From Ruegeria sp. HKCCD7303 (GTDB lineage Bacteria > Pseudomonadota > Alphaproteobacteria > Rhodobacterales > Rhodobacteraceae), in the NCBI RefSeq assembly GCF_013111185.1, contig NZ_WVRE01000001.1, positions 744,001 to 808,000 of the forward strand: 64,000 nt of DNA, in the 5' to 3' direction. This document shows, piece by piece, positions 52,164-60,615 of the stretch. The first letter of the stretch is position 1, and the number at the start of each line of letters is the position of its first letter. Under the pieces are notes generated by a model, which did no database searches, had not been told where the DNA came from, and worked only from the letters and a program-made list of their open reading frames with translations. A program made the translations under genes and the position numbers.

Positions 52164-52889
52164 CTATTTTCCGCGATAAACCAGCAGATCCGGCAGGTAG
52201 TCAATCAAACGAATAAACCACGAGAATGGTGCCGGGAAATCGGTACGGAACCGGCGGCGCGACATCGCTTTGACCACGCGCTCTGCCGCGTCCTCAGCTG
52301 TCATCAGCATCGGCATCTTGAAACTGTTCTTGTCGGTCAGGCGGGTCTTGATGAAGCCGGGATTGACAATGCGCACCGTCACACCGGTGCCCGCCAGATC
52401 ATGCCGCATCGTTTCGGCCAGCGAAATCAGCGCCGCCTTGCTGGCCCCATATCCGATAGCGGCAGGCAAACCGTGATATCCGGCCAGCGACCCGATCAGA
52501 GTGATCTCTCCTTGACGCGCCTGAACAAAGCCCGGAACCGTTTCACCTAATACCCGCAACGCCCCCGAATAGTTCACATCGCTAATCCTGAGCGAAGCCT
52601 CGGTATCCCATTCGCCCGAGCGCATGGGCTCGTAAGCGCCTGCATTGTAAACCAGACCGTCGATCTGACCTGCCTCGGCCACGGCATTGCGTACAGAGTC
52701 TAAATCGGTCACATCACACGGAATCGCGCGTGCATTTGGAAGCTTGGAACAGATTTCATTCAAACGCGCGGCGTTGCGTGCAGACAATATCAGATGCGCG
52801 CCCTTACCGCTCAGTGCCTCGGCCAAGGCACGGCCCAAGCCTTCGCTTGCGCCGATGATCCAATAGGTTTTTCCGTCAAAGCTGCTCAT
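52164..52889 (-). CDS. SDR family oxidoreductase of the RpoE-type cluster
   Basis: A 241-residue short-chain dehydrogenase: WIIGASEGLGRALAEALSGKG (nucleotide motif GASEGLG), LVYNAGAYEP, Ser in LIGSLAGYHG, catalytic YGASKAAL and a C-terminal extension ending DYLPDLLVYRGK. Substrate unknown; its divergent neighbour cluster suggests a lipid. The start has a weak ribosome site but lies about 22 bp after the predicted RNA start of a TGATCC-type promoter. Confidence 0.9.
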   Translation of the reverse strand: MSSFDGKTYWIIGASEGLGRALAEALSGKGAHLILSARNAARLNEICSKLPNARAIPCDVTDLDSVRNAVAEAGQIDGLVYNAGAYEPMRSGEWDTEASLRISDVNYSGALRVLGETVPGFVQARQGEITLIGSLAGYHGLPAAIGYGASKAALISLAETMRHDLAGTGVTVRIVNPGFIKTRLTDKNSFKMPMLMTAEDAAERVVKAMSRRRFRTDFPAPFSWFIRLIDYLPDLLVYRGK

Positions 52890-52916
52890 ACCCGCGCCGT
52901 TTCGTTGAAGTTACAC

Positions 52917-52946
52917 TTTTTACGGCCCTACACCCGCAGTGGATCA
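52917..52946 (-). promoter_or_regulatory. RpoE/ChrR-type (ECF11) promoter for the SDR gene
   Basis: On the minus strand TGATCC (52946-52941), an 18-base spacer and TAAAAA (52922-52917). The expected start of transcription near 52911 leaves a 22-base leader before the SDR ATG. TGATCC with this spacing is the known -35 type of the singlet-oxygen sigma factor RpoE with anti-sigma ChrR. Confidence 0.65.
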
Positions 52947-53022
52947 TAGGGTGACGCAAGTAAGCGGGCGCTGAAACCCGAAGTCACAAGATAGTGCATC
53001 TGTTAAAAACTTCTATCCGGAT

Positions 53023-53052
53023 TGATCCAGCACGGCATACCCTGCGTATCTC
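53023..53052 (+). promoter_or_regulatory. RpoE/ChrR-type (ECF11) promoter for the FAD oxidase operon
   Basis: TGATCC (53023-53028), 18 bases, then TATCTC (53047-53052). The RNA would start near 53058, about 24 bases before the ATG at 53082. Same -35 hexamer and spacer as the divergent promoter at 52917-52946. Confidence 0.65.
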
Positions 53053-53081
53053 ATTGTAAAATGTCACATAACGAGGCTGGA

Positions 53082-54413
53082 ATGTTCGACGAAACCCGAG
53101 GTGTACGGAAGAAAATTGCGATCGTAGGTGCAGGCGTTTCGGGTCTCTCTGCCGCGTATTACCTTTCAGAAAACAACGACGTGACGGTGTATGAAGCCGA
53201 ACCCAGGCTGGGTGGTCATGCCCGCACGGTGATGGCTGGCAAAAACGGCGACCAGCCGGTCGACACCGGCTTTATCGTTTTCAACTACGCAACCTACCCT
53301 TACCTGACGCAGCTTTTTGACGAGCTGAACGTACCCGTCACCAAAAGCGAAATGAGCTTTGGCGCGACCATCGACAATGGCCGCATCGAATACGGGTTGA
53401 ACAATCTGCGCACGCTGACGGCGCAGAAACGCAATCTGGCGCGCCCTGCCTATTACAAGATGATTGCAGACATCATACGCTTCGGCAAAGAAGCGCCCGA
53501 GGCCGCCAAGGACGACGACACAACGATTGGTGAACTGGTCGATCAACTGCGTCTGGGTCACTGGTTCCGGCACAACTATCTGATGCCCATGTGCGGCGCG
53601 ATCTGGTCCACGCCGGTTGAGTTCGTAGATCAGTTCCCGGCCCGTTCGCTTGTGCAGTTCTTCCGCAACCATGCGTTGCTGGCGAGTGGGCGTGCCAATC
53701 AGCATCAATGGTATACAGTCAACGGCGGTAGCATCGAATACGTCCGCCGCATAGACGCCGCTCTGCGCGCACGTGGCTGCGACATCCGACTGGCCGCCCC
53801 GGTTCAACACGTTCATCGCGACGACATGGGCGTCAGCGTCACCAGCCAGGGGCATACGGATCAATTCGACGAGATCATCCTGGCGACCCACTCGGACCAG
53901 TCCCTCGCCATTTTGGGCGAAGGCGCAACCCCGGCCGAGGCCGCAGCTTTGGGCGCGATCCGCTATCAACCCAACACCGCCATACTGCACTGCGACCAAC
54001 GCCAAATGCCCAAGCGGCGCGCGTGTTGGTCCAGTTGGACCTATCGCTCGCAAGCCGGAAATGTGGGCGTGACATATTGGATGAACAGGCTTCAGAACAT
54101 CCCGGACAGCGATCCCCTGTTTGTGACGCTGAATGCTTCATCAGAAATTCCCGCGGACAAAATCTATGATCAGGTCGAATTTGCCCATCCGGTATTCGAC
54201 AAAGCCGCCCTGAAGGCACAAGGGCAAATCCGCGAGATGCAGGGACAGAACCGAACTTGGTTTGCCGGTGCTTATAACCGGCACGGATTTCACGAAGACG
54301 GGATTGCCAGCGCGATGCATGTCGTTGCGCAAATTAATGGCACCCCGCAAACCATCGGAGCTGACAATGGCATTTCTGGGAAAGACCCGGCCATCCCCGT
54401 GGCCGCCGAATAA
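53082..54413 (+). CDS. FAD-dependent amine-oxidase-like oxidoreductase
   Basis: A 443-residue flavoprotein: FAD-binding IAIVGAGVSGLSAAYYLS near residue 11, the second motif VYEAEPRLGGHARTV, DTGFIVFNYATYP, and the C-terminal WFAGAYNRHGFHEDGIASA. This is the NAD(P)/FAD oxidoreductase found beside cyclopropane-fatty-acid-synthase-like genes in RpoE-controlled clusters of Rhodobacter relatives, where it acts on modified fatty acids. The ATG at 53082 with GAGG six bases upstream is preferred; the frame opens 60 bp farther up, but that stretch contains the promoter. First gene of a five-gene operon. Confidence 0.88.
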   Translation: MFDETRGVRKKIAIVGAGVSGLSAAYYLSENNDVTVYEAEPRLGGHARTVMAGKNGDQPVDTGFIVFNYATYPYLTQLFDELNVPVTKSEMSFGATIDNGRIEYGLNNLRTLTAQKRNLARPAYYKMIADIIRFGKEAPEAAKDDDTTIGELVDQLRLGHWFRHNYLMPMCGAIWSTPVEFVDQFPARSLVQFFRNHALLASGRANQHQWYTVNGGSIEYVRRIDAALRARGCDIRLAAPVQHVHRDDMGVSVTSQGHTDQFDEIILATHSDQSLAILGEGATPAEAAALGAIRYQPNTAILHCDQRQMPKRRACWSSWTYRSQAGNVGVTYWMNRLQNIPDSDPLFVTLNASSEIPADKIYDQVEFAHPVFDKAALKAQGQIREMQGQNRTWFAGAYNRHGFHEDGIASAMHVVAQINGTPQTIGADNGISGKDPAIPVAAE

Positions 54414-54912
54414 GGGAATTTTGCGTGCAGCGTTACTGACCGTGGCGCTACTGGCCCCATCAGCAGCGCTGGCATCGCCCGTGAACGAAGAGTTGAAGGA
54501 CGCGCAACTGCGTGGCTCAGCGACTTTTCGATATCTGGGTCTGCCGCTCTATGACGCCAAACTCTATACCCCCGGCGGCGCTCCGTTTAGTTGGAGCGAA
54601 GACATCGGCCTGCAACTGACCTACCGCAAGAACTTCAAGAAGAAAGCGCTGGTCAACTCGACCCTGGACGAGATGGACCGGATCGGACGCTCTGCCCCGG
54701 TACGCAACCAATTGGACCAGTGTTTCAAAGCCGTGACCAAGGGGGACAGCTTTCTCGCGGTGTCCAACGGGCCGGATAACGTAAGCTTCTGGCTGAACGG
54801 GCAAAAAACCTGCACTATGTCCTATCCGGGCATCAAGCGTAGTTTCATGTCCGTGTTTCTGGGGGACAACACGCGATCGGCGTCGTTCACGCAGAAACTG
54901 CAGGGGCGCTGA
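54367..54912 (+). CDS. Chalcone-isomerase-fold family protein, exported
   Basis: A protein of up to 181 residues with an N-terminal export signal (GILRAALLTVALLAPSAALA) and the chalcone-isomerase-like domain (LRGSATFRYLGLPLYDAKLYTP, LQLTYRKNFKKKALVNSTLDEMDR broken by KNFKKKAL). Relatives bind fatty acids rather than flavonoids. The ATG at 54367 overlaps the oxidoreductase gene by 47 bp; a TTG at 54421 after AAGGGA would remove the overlap but shorten the signal. Second gene in the operon. Confidence 0.8.
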   Translation: MAFLGKTRPSPWPPNKGILRAALLTVALLAPSAALASPVNEELKDAQLRGSATFRYLGLPLYDAKLYTPGGAPFSWSEDIGLQLTYRKNFKKKALVNSTLDEMDRIGRSAPVRNQLDQCFKAVTKGDSFLAVSNGPDNVSFWLNGQKTCTMSYPGIKRSFMSVFLGDNTRSASFTQKLQGR

Positions 54913-56135
54913 TGCTTTATCCTCGGGTCAGCCTGTATGCGCTGATGCTCGCTGCGGCGGGCATCCCGCTTTATATCCACCTGCCGCGCTTTGCGGCGGT
55001 GAATTTAGGTATTGGCCTGGGTGTAATTGGAACTGTTCTTCTGGTGATCCGCCTTGTTGATTTGGTTCAGGACCCGTTGATTGGCTGGGCAATCGACAAG
55101 TGGCCAAAGGGCCAGCTTGTATTTGCCTCTCTAGCGGCGTTGGGGTTGGCGGTCGGTTTCCCTTTGCTCTTTAGCTTGCCGCAGGGTGTCAGTGTCGCCG
55201 CGCTGATCGCGGTTTTGATCCTGCTGTTCTCGGCTTACAGCCTGGGAACCATCCTTTTGTACGGGCGCAGCGCAACTTTGGCGAAACGTCCAGACCCGCA
55301 AGAACTGATGACCTTGGCCGCCTTTCGCGAAGGCGGGCAACTGACCGGCGTGGTCATCGCTGCCAGCGCTCCAGCGCTTTTGGTTGCATTTGGCGCGCAA
55401 GCCCAAGGCTATCCTGCTTTTGGAGTGTTTCTGGGGCTGCTGTCAGTTCTGACCCTGCTGCTGACTATTCCGATCTGGAGGCGCACGCCAATCACCGGCA
55501 CCGGTCTGTCTTTTGCAGGGCTGGGTCAGGCCGGAGGGTTGCGCCTGCTGGCGCTTGCCCTGGTTAACAGCCTGCCCGTAGCCATCACCTCGACCCTGTT
55601 TTTGTTTTTTGTTGAAGATCGGTTGCAACTGCCGGGCAAAGCAGGCCCGCTGTTGATCCTGTTCTTCCTCAGCGCGGGCGCAAGCGTGCCGCTTTGGGCC
55701 AAACTCTCCAACCGGATTGGCCCGAAACAGACTCTGATGATTGCCATGCCCCTCTCAATCGCAGGGTTTATCGGTACCGCCACCCTGAGCGCTGGGAATC
55801 TAACCGGGTTTGCCGTGATCTGCCTTGCCTCGGGCGCTGCCTTAGGTGCGGATATGGTCGTGCTGCCCGCTATGTTCTCGGTCGTCTTGACCCGGGCCGG
55901 GCTGAACGCCTCTGCGGCGTTTGGCATCTGGTCTTTCGCAGGCAAGCTTGGCCTCGCCCTGGCTGCCTTTTTCACCTTGCCACTGCTGGAACGCAGCGGC
56001 TTCACCCCCGGTCAAGCCAATTCTGCTGTCGCGCTAGAGACACTCAACCTTGCTTATGCGGTGCTGCCCTGCATCCTCAAGCTCGGCGCGTTTGGAATGG
56101 TCTTGACCCTGCCCACCGAGGTCACAAGCAAATGA
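54912..56135 (+). CDS. MFS transporter (GPH/MelB-like)
   Basis: A 407-residue inner-membrane protein with twelve predicted helices. The segment VIRLVDLVQDPLIGWAIDKWPKG is the motif of the GPH (glycoside-pentoside-hexuronide) branch, and GTILLYGRSATLAKRPDPQ continues it. In this cluster it may move a lipid or lipid precursor rather than a sugar; that is inference. Its ATG shares one base with the previous stop, and its stop overlaps the next start by ATGA. Confidence 0.87.
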   Translation: MLYPRVSLYALMLAAAGIPLYIHLPRFAAVNLGIGLGVIGTVLLVIRLVDLVQDPLIGWAIDKWPKGQLVFASLAALGLAVGFPLLFSLPQGVSVAALIAVLILLFSAYSLGTILLYGRSATLAKRPDPQELMTLAAFREGGQLTGVVIAASAPALLVAFGAQAQGYPAFGVFLGLLSVLTLLLTIPIWRRTPITGTGLSFAGLGQAGGLRLLALALVNSLPVAITSTLFLFFVEDRLQLPGKAGPLLILFFLSAGASVPLWAKLSNRIGPKQTLMIAMPLSIAGFIGTATLSAGNLTGFAVICLASGAALGADMVVLPAMFSVVLTRAGLNASAAFGIWSFAGKLGLALAAFFTLPLLERSGFTPGQANSAVALETLNLAYAVLPCILKLGAFGMVLTLPTEVTSK

Positions 56136-56749
56136 ACGCTATCGCCATCATCCTGCTGGTCCTTTTGATCGCAGTTTTCATCCGCGCCCGTCTGCTGAGC
56201 TTTCGCGCGCAATCTCCATCCGACTACTCGGGAACCGGACCTGCCTTTTCACTGAAAGAGCATCTGAACGGAGAAATCCTGTCCGAAGGGCTGATTTATG
56301 GCCCCAATGGGAAGATGTCGAACAGCTTTGTCGCGCGCATGGTCGGCGAATGGAGCGGAAATTCGGGCACGCTGTCGGAATACTTCACCTATTCCAACGG
56401 CAAACAGATGAACCGAAAGTGGTATCTGACACTGGGCACCGGCAACACGTTCACCGCAACGGCGGACGATATCGTCGGTGAGGGTCAGGGCGTCATCTCA
56501 GGCTCAACCGTCAAACTGACCTATCGGATCATCCTGCCCGAAGATGCGGGGGGGCACACTTTGGACGTCACAGACTGGATGTATCTGACGGAACACGGCG
56601 TCATCATGAACCGATCCGAGATGCGCAAGTTCGGCCTCAAGGTTGCTGAACTGGTCGCTACGATGCGCCCTGCTCCCGATGTGAAAACCACGCACGTGCC
56701 AGGTGCAAACGGGTATGATGCGACATCCGAAGGGAAACCATTGCAATGA
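56132..56749 (+). CDS. DUF3833 family protein, membrane-anchored
   Basis: A 205-residue protein with one N-terminal membrane helix (AIAIILLVLLIAVFI) and a beta-rich DUF3833 domain: FSLKEHLNGEILSEGLIYGPNGK split at NGEILSEG, VGEWSGNSGTLSEYFTYSNGK, VKLTYRIILPEDAGG and MYLTEHGVIMNRSEMRKFG. It resembles the following gene product in fold (WTLTxTG/DWMWLLDD-type ending). Function unknown. ATGA overlaps at both ends. Confidence 0.83.
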   Translation: MNAIAIILLVLLIAVFIRARLLSFRAQSPSDYSGTGPAFSLKEHLNGEILSEGLIYGPNGKMSNSFVARMVGEWSGNSGTLSEYFTYSNGKQMNRKWYLTLGTGNTFTATADDIVGEGQGVISGSTVKLTYRIILPEDAGGHTLDVTDWMYLTEHGVIMNRSEMRKFGLKVAELVATMRPAPDVKTTHVPGANGYDATSEGKPLQ

Positions 56750-57288
56750 GTGTGTTCCGTACCCTTCTCACCTTTCTTGCCATAGCAAGCCTTGCGCTTT
56801 TGGCGGCCTGTTCCAGCAAGCCGAAGGTGCCCAAGACCTTCTTGTCCGACCGGCAACTGAACCTCGAAGAGTTTTTCGAAGGCAAAACGGTGGCTTATGG
56901 TCAGTTTCAGGACATTTTGGGCAATATCCCCCGTAGATTCACCGTCGATATCGACGGGACATGGGATGGTGAAACCCTGACGCTAGTCGAAGATTTCGTT
57001 TATGACGATGGCGCCACCGAACAGCGTATCTGGACGCTGACGAAAACCGGTGAGGATACCTGGACCGGTACAGCCCCCGGTGTGTTGGGCACCGCCAGCG
57101 GGATTGAGCGCGGAGATACGTTCAATTGGAAATACAAGATCGACCTGCCGATCAAGGACGGGACGATGCGCGTCAAATTCGACGATTGGATGTGGTTGTT
57201 GGATGATGATCGGCTTCTTAATCGCGCTTACGTCTCACGCTATGGCGTACGTCTGGGCGAAGTGATCCTCTTCTTCGAAAAGCGATAG
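56746..57288 (+). CDS. DUF3833 family lipoprotein
   Basis: A 180-residue lipoprotein (signal ending LLAACSSKP, lipid-linked Cys about residue 22) with the DUF3833 domain: LEEFFEGKTVAYGQFQDILG, RFTVDIDGTWDGETLTLVEDF, YDDGATEQRIWTLTKTGEDTW and DWMWLLDDDRLLNRAYVSRYG. A tandem paralogue of the preceding gene with a different membrane anchor. Last gene of the operon; no clear terminator recognised just after it. Confidence 0.88.
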   Translation: MSVFRTLLTFLAIASLALLAACSSKPKVPKTFLSDRQLNLEEFFEGKTVAYGQFQDILGNIPRRFTVDIDGTWDGETLTLVEDFVYDDGATEQRIWTLTKTGEDTWTGTAPGVLGTASGIERGDTFNWKYKIDLPIKDGTMRVKFDDWMWLLDDDRLLNRAYVSRYGVRLGEVILFFEKR

Positions 57289-57960
57289 CCGAAGCTGGAT
57301 CAACTGGTCTTCCGGAATCAGTAGAAAATAAACTCGTCTACCGGGGCTTGCACTGTTCGATTTGTACTGCCGTTCCTGTTCATGCCTGACCCATCCGGAA
57401 CGGTTCCGTCAGGAGGAACTGTGTTCTCCAAATTAAGACGCGCCCGCTCAATCTGGCCCCAAAGGAAAAACAGACCATCCCGTTTGCCCACCATACCTGC
57501 AGGCACACTCGCCCGCACAACACGTTTTTTCGCCTGTCGCATTTGCGCTCTCACTGCCCCCGGTGTTGACCACCTTTTCCAAAAACCTATCGGGTTTGTA
57601 AGTTGAAAGCAATTTTACATAGGCAAAATAGCGCCCGGCGGCCTCTCCGACGTGGTCCTGGTACGAAAGCACCATTTAAAGGACCATTTGTTTTTGTCCT
57701 TACATGGGAGCCCAACGGGGTCTACCGAAGGTTGGAGGCCTCACGCAGCGATGGACCGATGGCGCAAAACCGCATTAGTAATAGGTTCGTGGCTGTACGA
57801 AATTCGCGCACGACCCGCAAAGGCTTAACGATCGCGCCTGACCCGCTTTCAAGAGACTCAAATCACGCCCAAGTCGCACACGCAGCTTGGTGAGCCATAC
57901 ATATAGGCCCGGTCGTCTTCGCACCAAACCCGCTTACTGAACGCCTTAATTTTAAAAAAG
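57289..57960. other. 672-bp gap without a recognised gene
   Basis: Chromosomal flank between the lipid cluster and the integrated element. Open frames here (for example 57318-57554 on the minus strand, 78 codons) show no recognisable protein features. A weak 6-bp inverted repeat, AAGGAC and GTCCTT around an 11-base loop near 57679-57701, is the only structure seen; no tRNA, riboswitch or promoter could be supported. Confidence 0.6.
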
Positions 57961-58009
57961 TGGTGAGCCGTGCAGGATTCGAACCTGCGACCCACTGATT
58001 AAAAGTCAG
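57961..58009 (-). pseudogene. 3' fragment of a tRNA-Lys(UUU) gene, likely attachment site
   Basis: Read on the minus strand, the last 49 bases of a tRNA-Lys are present: anticodon arm CTGACTTTTAATCAG, variable region, T arm GCAGGTTCGAATCCTGC, acceptor 3' strand and CCA. The 5' half (acceptor 5' strand, D arm) is missing; the upstream bases cannot pair with ACGGCTC in a normal acceptor stem. Such a displaced 3' end next to an integrase gene marks the att junction left by integration into the tRNA; the intact tRNA should lie at the far end of the element. Confidence 0.75.
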
Positions 58010-58202
58010 AAGCACTTCAGGGTGTTACCGTAATCGCCACCAATCTCACCTCATCGCATTCAGTTGCAAAACCCCCTTCAAAAATTACACTTTTGCTCTC
58101 CATCTCGGTTGTCCCCTGAGTAAATCGCGTCTAATCTGGTCGCAATCAATATCACTCAATCTCGGGGATTTTGTCCCCCATGAGTCCCCCAAAGGCGATA
58201 CT

Positions 58203-59507
58203 GTGAAGAAAGAGCTTACCAACGCATACCTTATGAAGCTCAAGCCCCCGACCGATGGGCGAGAAGAGATATCGGACACCAAGCGCACCGGGTTGCGGCT
58301 GAGAGTTTATCCCGCTCGAGCTGTCTGGATGTATGAAAAGCGCGTAAAGGGCGGGGCCAAGCGCAAACACACTTTCGGCACCTATTGCACATGGTCCTCC
58401 ACAGGTAGGCGCGAGGATGGGGCGCTTGGGTTGGCTGAGGCGCGTGCGCTGGCTCTTGAGATAGAGGCTGAGGCCGCGCGGGGCTTTGACCGCGTGTTGG
58501 AGGCAAAGCAGACGCGCAGGGAACAAGAGAGAGCCGCCGCAACGGCGCAAACGCTGCAAGACGTGCTGGATGCCTACGACGAACTGCACCTATCCAATTT
58601 AAAGCGCCAAGGCGAGAGAAAGCGCCAGCTTGAGGATGCATTGGGAAAGCACCTTGCCCTGCCTATCGGGGATCTGACGCGCGCCAGCCTGCAAAGGCCG
58701 ATAGATGACAAGGCCAAAGAGGGTAAGCTGTTCATGGCTAACCGGATCAGGGCGGCACTTAAACATTTCGCGCGGTGGGCGTGGCGTCGTGAATATCTGG
58801 ATCAGGATATCGGGGACCGCCTTGAGCGCGCGACCAAAGAGCAAATCCGGGAGCGTGTTCTCAGCTTGGATGAAATCCGAGCCATTTGGAGGAAAACCCA
58901 CGAACTTGGTGATTTGTGGGGTCCGCCAGTTCGACTCTTGATCCTGACGGTTCAACGGCGCACGTCGATCAACAACTTGCGCAAAAGCGAACTGGAACTT
59001 TCAAACGCCCGCTTCAAAAAGGCAATTTCACAAGAAAAGAACGACCGGGGTCACATTACCCACCTTTCACCCCGTGCGCTGTCTGAGATTGAGGCCGTTC
59101 TGTCCCGTCAGGAACAAGCAAAGACCGAGGCCAGAAAAAGCAAGGAATTGGGTAGCACCCCTGTTAAAGCCGCTACATCCGACCTCTTGTTCACGACTAC
59201 GGGACGCACCCCAATTTCCGGGTGGAGCAAGATGAAAGCACGCCTTGATGAACTTCTTGGCGAAGACTTTGAGCCGTGGCGGCTTCACGATTTCAGGACT
59301 GCATTCGCAACCCACATGGCCGAGCGCGGTATATCGGAATCTGTAGTGGATCGAGTTCTAAACCACGCCGCCTCAGCGTCAAAAGCCAGCGCTGTTGCCC
59401 GTGTTTACAATCAAGCTGAGTTGCTGTCACAGCGCGCTAAAGCGCTAGATCAGTGGGCGGATTTGGTAACGGAAACATCCAGTTCCAAGAGGGTTTCAAG
59501 GACATGA
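58203..59507 (+). CDS. Tyrosine-type site-specific recombinase/integrase
   Basis: A 434-residue phage-type integrase starting at GTG. The N-terminal arm-binding domain (DUF4102-like: TDGREEISDTKRTGLRLRVY) is followed by a SAM-like core-binding domain and the catalytic domain with Arg in LTVQRRTSINNL, the HxxR box LHDFRTAFATHMAERG, a second His in VLNHAA and the Tyr nucleophile in ARVYNQAE. About 190 bp from the tRNA-Lys fragment, so it is the enzyme presumed to have integrated the element. Its stop overlaps the next start as ATGA. Confidence 0.94.
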   Translation: MKKELTNAYLMKLKPPTDGREEISDTKRTGLRLRVYPARAVWMYEKRVKGGAKRKHTFGTYCTWSSTGRREDGALGLAEARALALEIEAEAARGFDRVLEAKQTRREQERAAATAQTLQDVLDAYDELHLSNLKRQGERKRQLEDALGKHLALPIGDLTRASLQRPIDDKAKEGKLFMANRIRAALKHFARWAWRREYLDQDIGDRLERATKEQIRERVLSLDEIRAIWRKTHELGDLWGPPVRLLILTVQRRTSINNLRKSELELSNARFKKAISQEKNDRGHITHLSPRALSEIEAVLSRQEQAKTEARKSKELGSTPVKAATSDLLFTTTGRTPISGWSKMKARLDELLGEDFEPWRLHDFRTAFATHMAERGISESVVDRVLNHAASASKASAVARVYNQAELLSQRAKALDQWADLVTETSSSKRVSRT

Positions 59508-60211
59508 CTTCTGATTTCAAAGCAGCGGTCAAGTGGCTAGATAAGCAACTTGACCATGTCGTAGTTGATGGTCGGTTAGACTTCCCGTCTACCACCTTTG
59601 CTGACATAGCTGTTTCTTGGGTTACTAACGCGAAAACAGCGACAGGCCCTGGCGGCGCTATCCGCTACGAGATTTCCGAGGAGGTCGCAGAAGTACTCCT
59701 TTCGCTGTCCAGAGAACACTATCAGTTTTTCGACACATGCATTCAAATCTGCGCCTTGCACGTTTCAAAGGGCTACCCGCTTCCCCATGCGTTACGCTTA
59801 TTCGCTGGAGCAGCTTTGGCTGGCAAAACTCTCCGTCCTACGCCACCTCATCGAGAGCGGAAACGGAATTGGCTGGAACAAAAGTACCTTCACACTCTGT
59901 GCCACCAAACTTCCAAGGATTTTGGCCTATTTTTAACCAACAATGATTTCACAGCCAGAGAGGGAGCCTGTGATGCTGTAGTGTTGGCCTTGCGTCAAAA
60001 AGGGGTGAAAAAAAACTCCAAAGAACTGAGAGATTTACTGACCCACAAAAGCAAAGAACGACTACGTTCTGAATTTGAGGCTGCAGATAGATTATTTTCT
60101 CTGTCATCGCCCAAAATTTTGAATGCCCTCAATCCAGGATTTTTGGATGAGCAAGAGCGCTACGCTGACAAGGTCGAAGCACTTATTCTAAGTACAATTC
60201 CAAACGGATGA
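59504..60211 (+). CDS. Hypothetical protein coupled to the integrase
   Basis: A 235-residue protein of no recognised family. It is predicted soluble and helical, with a Lys/Arg-rich middle (HRERKRNWLEQKYLH) and a charged segment KKNSKELRDLLTHKSKERLR. The ATG overlaps the integrase stop by four bases, indicating co-translation; such genes downstream of integrases may help excision or be cargo. No motif supports either. Base composition is more AT-rich toward the 3' end than in the chromosomal genes. Confidence 0.65.
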   Translation: MTSDFKAAVKWLDKQLDHVVVDGRLDFPSTTFADIAVSWVTNAKTATGPGGAIRYEISEEVAEVLLSLSREHYQFFDTCIQICALHVSKGYPLPHALRLFAGAALAGKTLRPTPPHRERKRNWLEQKYLHTLCHQTSKDFGLFLTNNDFTAREGACDAVVLALRQKGVKKNSKELRDLLTHKSKERLRSEFEAADRLFSLSSPKILNALNPGFLDEQERYADKVEALILSTIPNG

Positions 60212-60310
60212 AAACAAAAGGTGGGGACTTCTTACGAACCACATTTCTTGGAACTTATTGTTTTCGAGGGGTAATATCAACACGTCGCAACCAAACGCGA
60301 GGTGTTGAAA

Positions 60311-60511
60311 ATGAACGCTGCCACAGTAGACCGCCTACTTTCGGTGAAAGATACCGCAGCCATTCTTGGTTGCAGCGTAGCCACCGTTTGGCGCAGGGCC
60401 GCAGCAGGCAAAGTCCCACAGCCGGTCAAGATGGAAGGGACCACACGTTGGTCCGAATCTGAAATCAACAGTTTTGTTGAGGAAGCCAAGGCGAAACGCT
60501 TCACCGCCTAA
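60311..60511 (+). CDS. AlpA/excisionase-like helix-turn-helix protein
   Basis: A 66-residue DNA-binding protein. LLSVKDTAAILGCSVATVWRRAAAGKVPQPVK is the winged-HTH pattern of AlpA/MerR-type excisionases (motif ending shown only for its key residues: Ala-Ala-x-Leu-Gly, Thr-Val-Trp-Arg, Gly-x-x-Pro-x-Pro-Val). Such proteins control integrase expression or direct excision. GAGG lies eight bases before the ATG. Confidence 0.85.
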   Translation: MNAATVDRLLSVKDTAAILGCSVATVWRRAAAGKVPQPVKMEGTTRWSESEINSFVEEAKAKRFTA

Positions 60512-60615
60512 AAGAAACCCCCACCCGAGGCACGGGCGGAGGCAATTTCTTTAGGTTAGCAACTTGAGAATAGCCAGAAACCCGATGCCTTTCAACAATA
60601 GAAAGGTAATACAGG

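Noticed and set aside
57318-57554. 78-codon minus-strand open frame in the gap before the island
   Set aside because: No recognisable domain, no good ribosome site and odd composition; not supported as a gene.
57961-58050. Complete tRNA-Lys gene on the minus strand
   Set aside because: Only the part from the anticodon arm to CCA fits. The acceptor 5' strand GAGCCGT and a D arm are absent, so it is a fragment.
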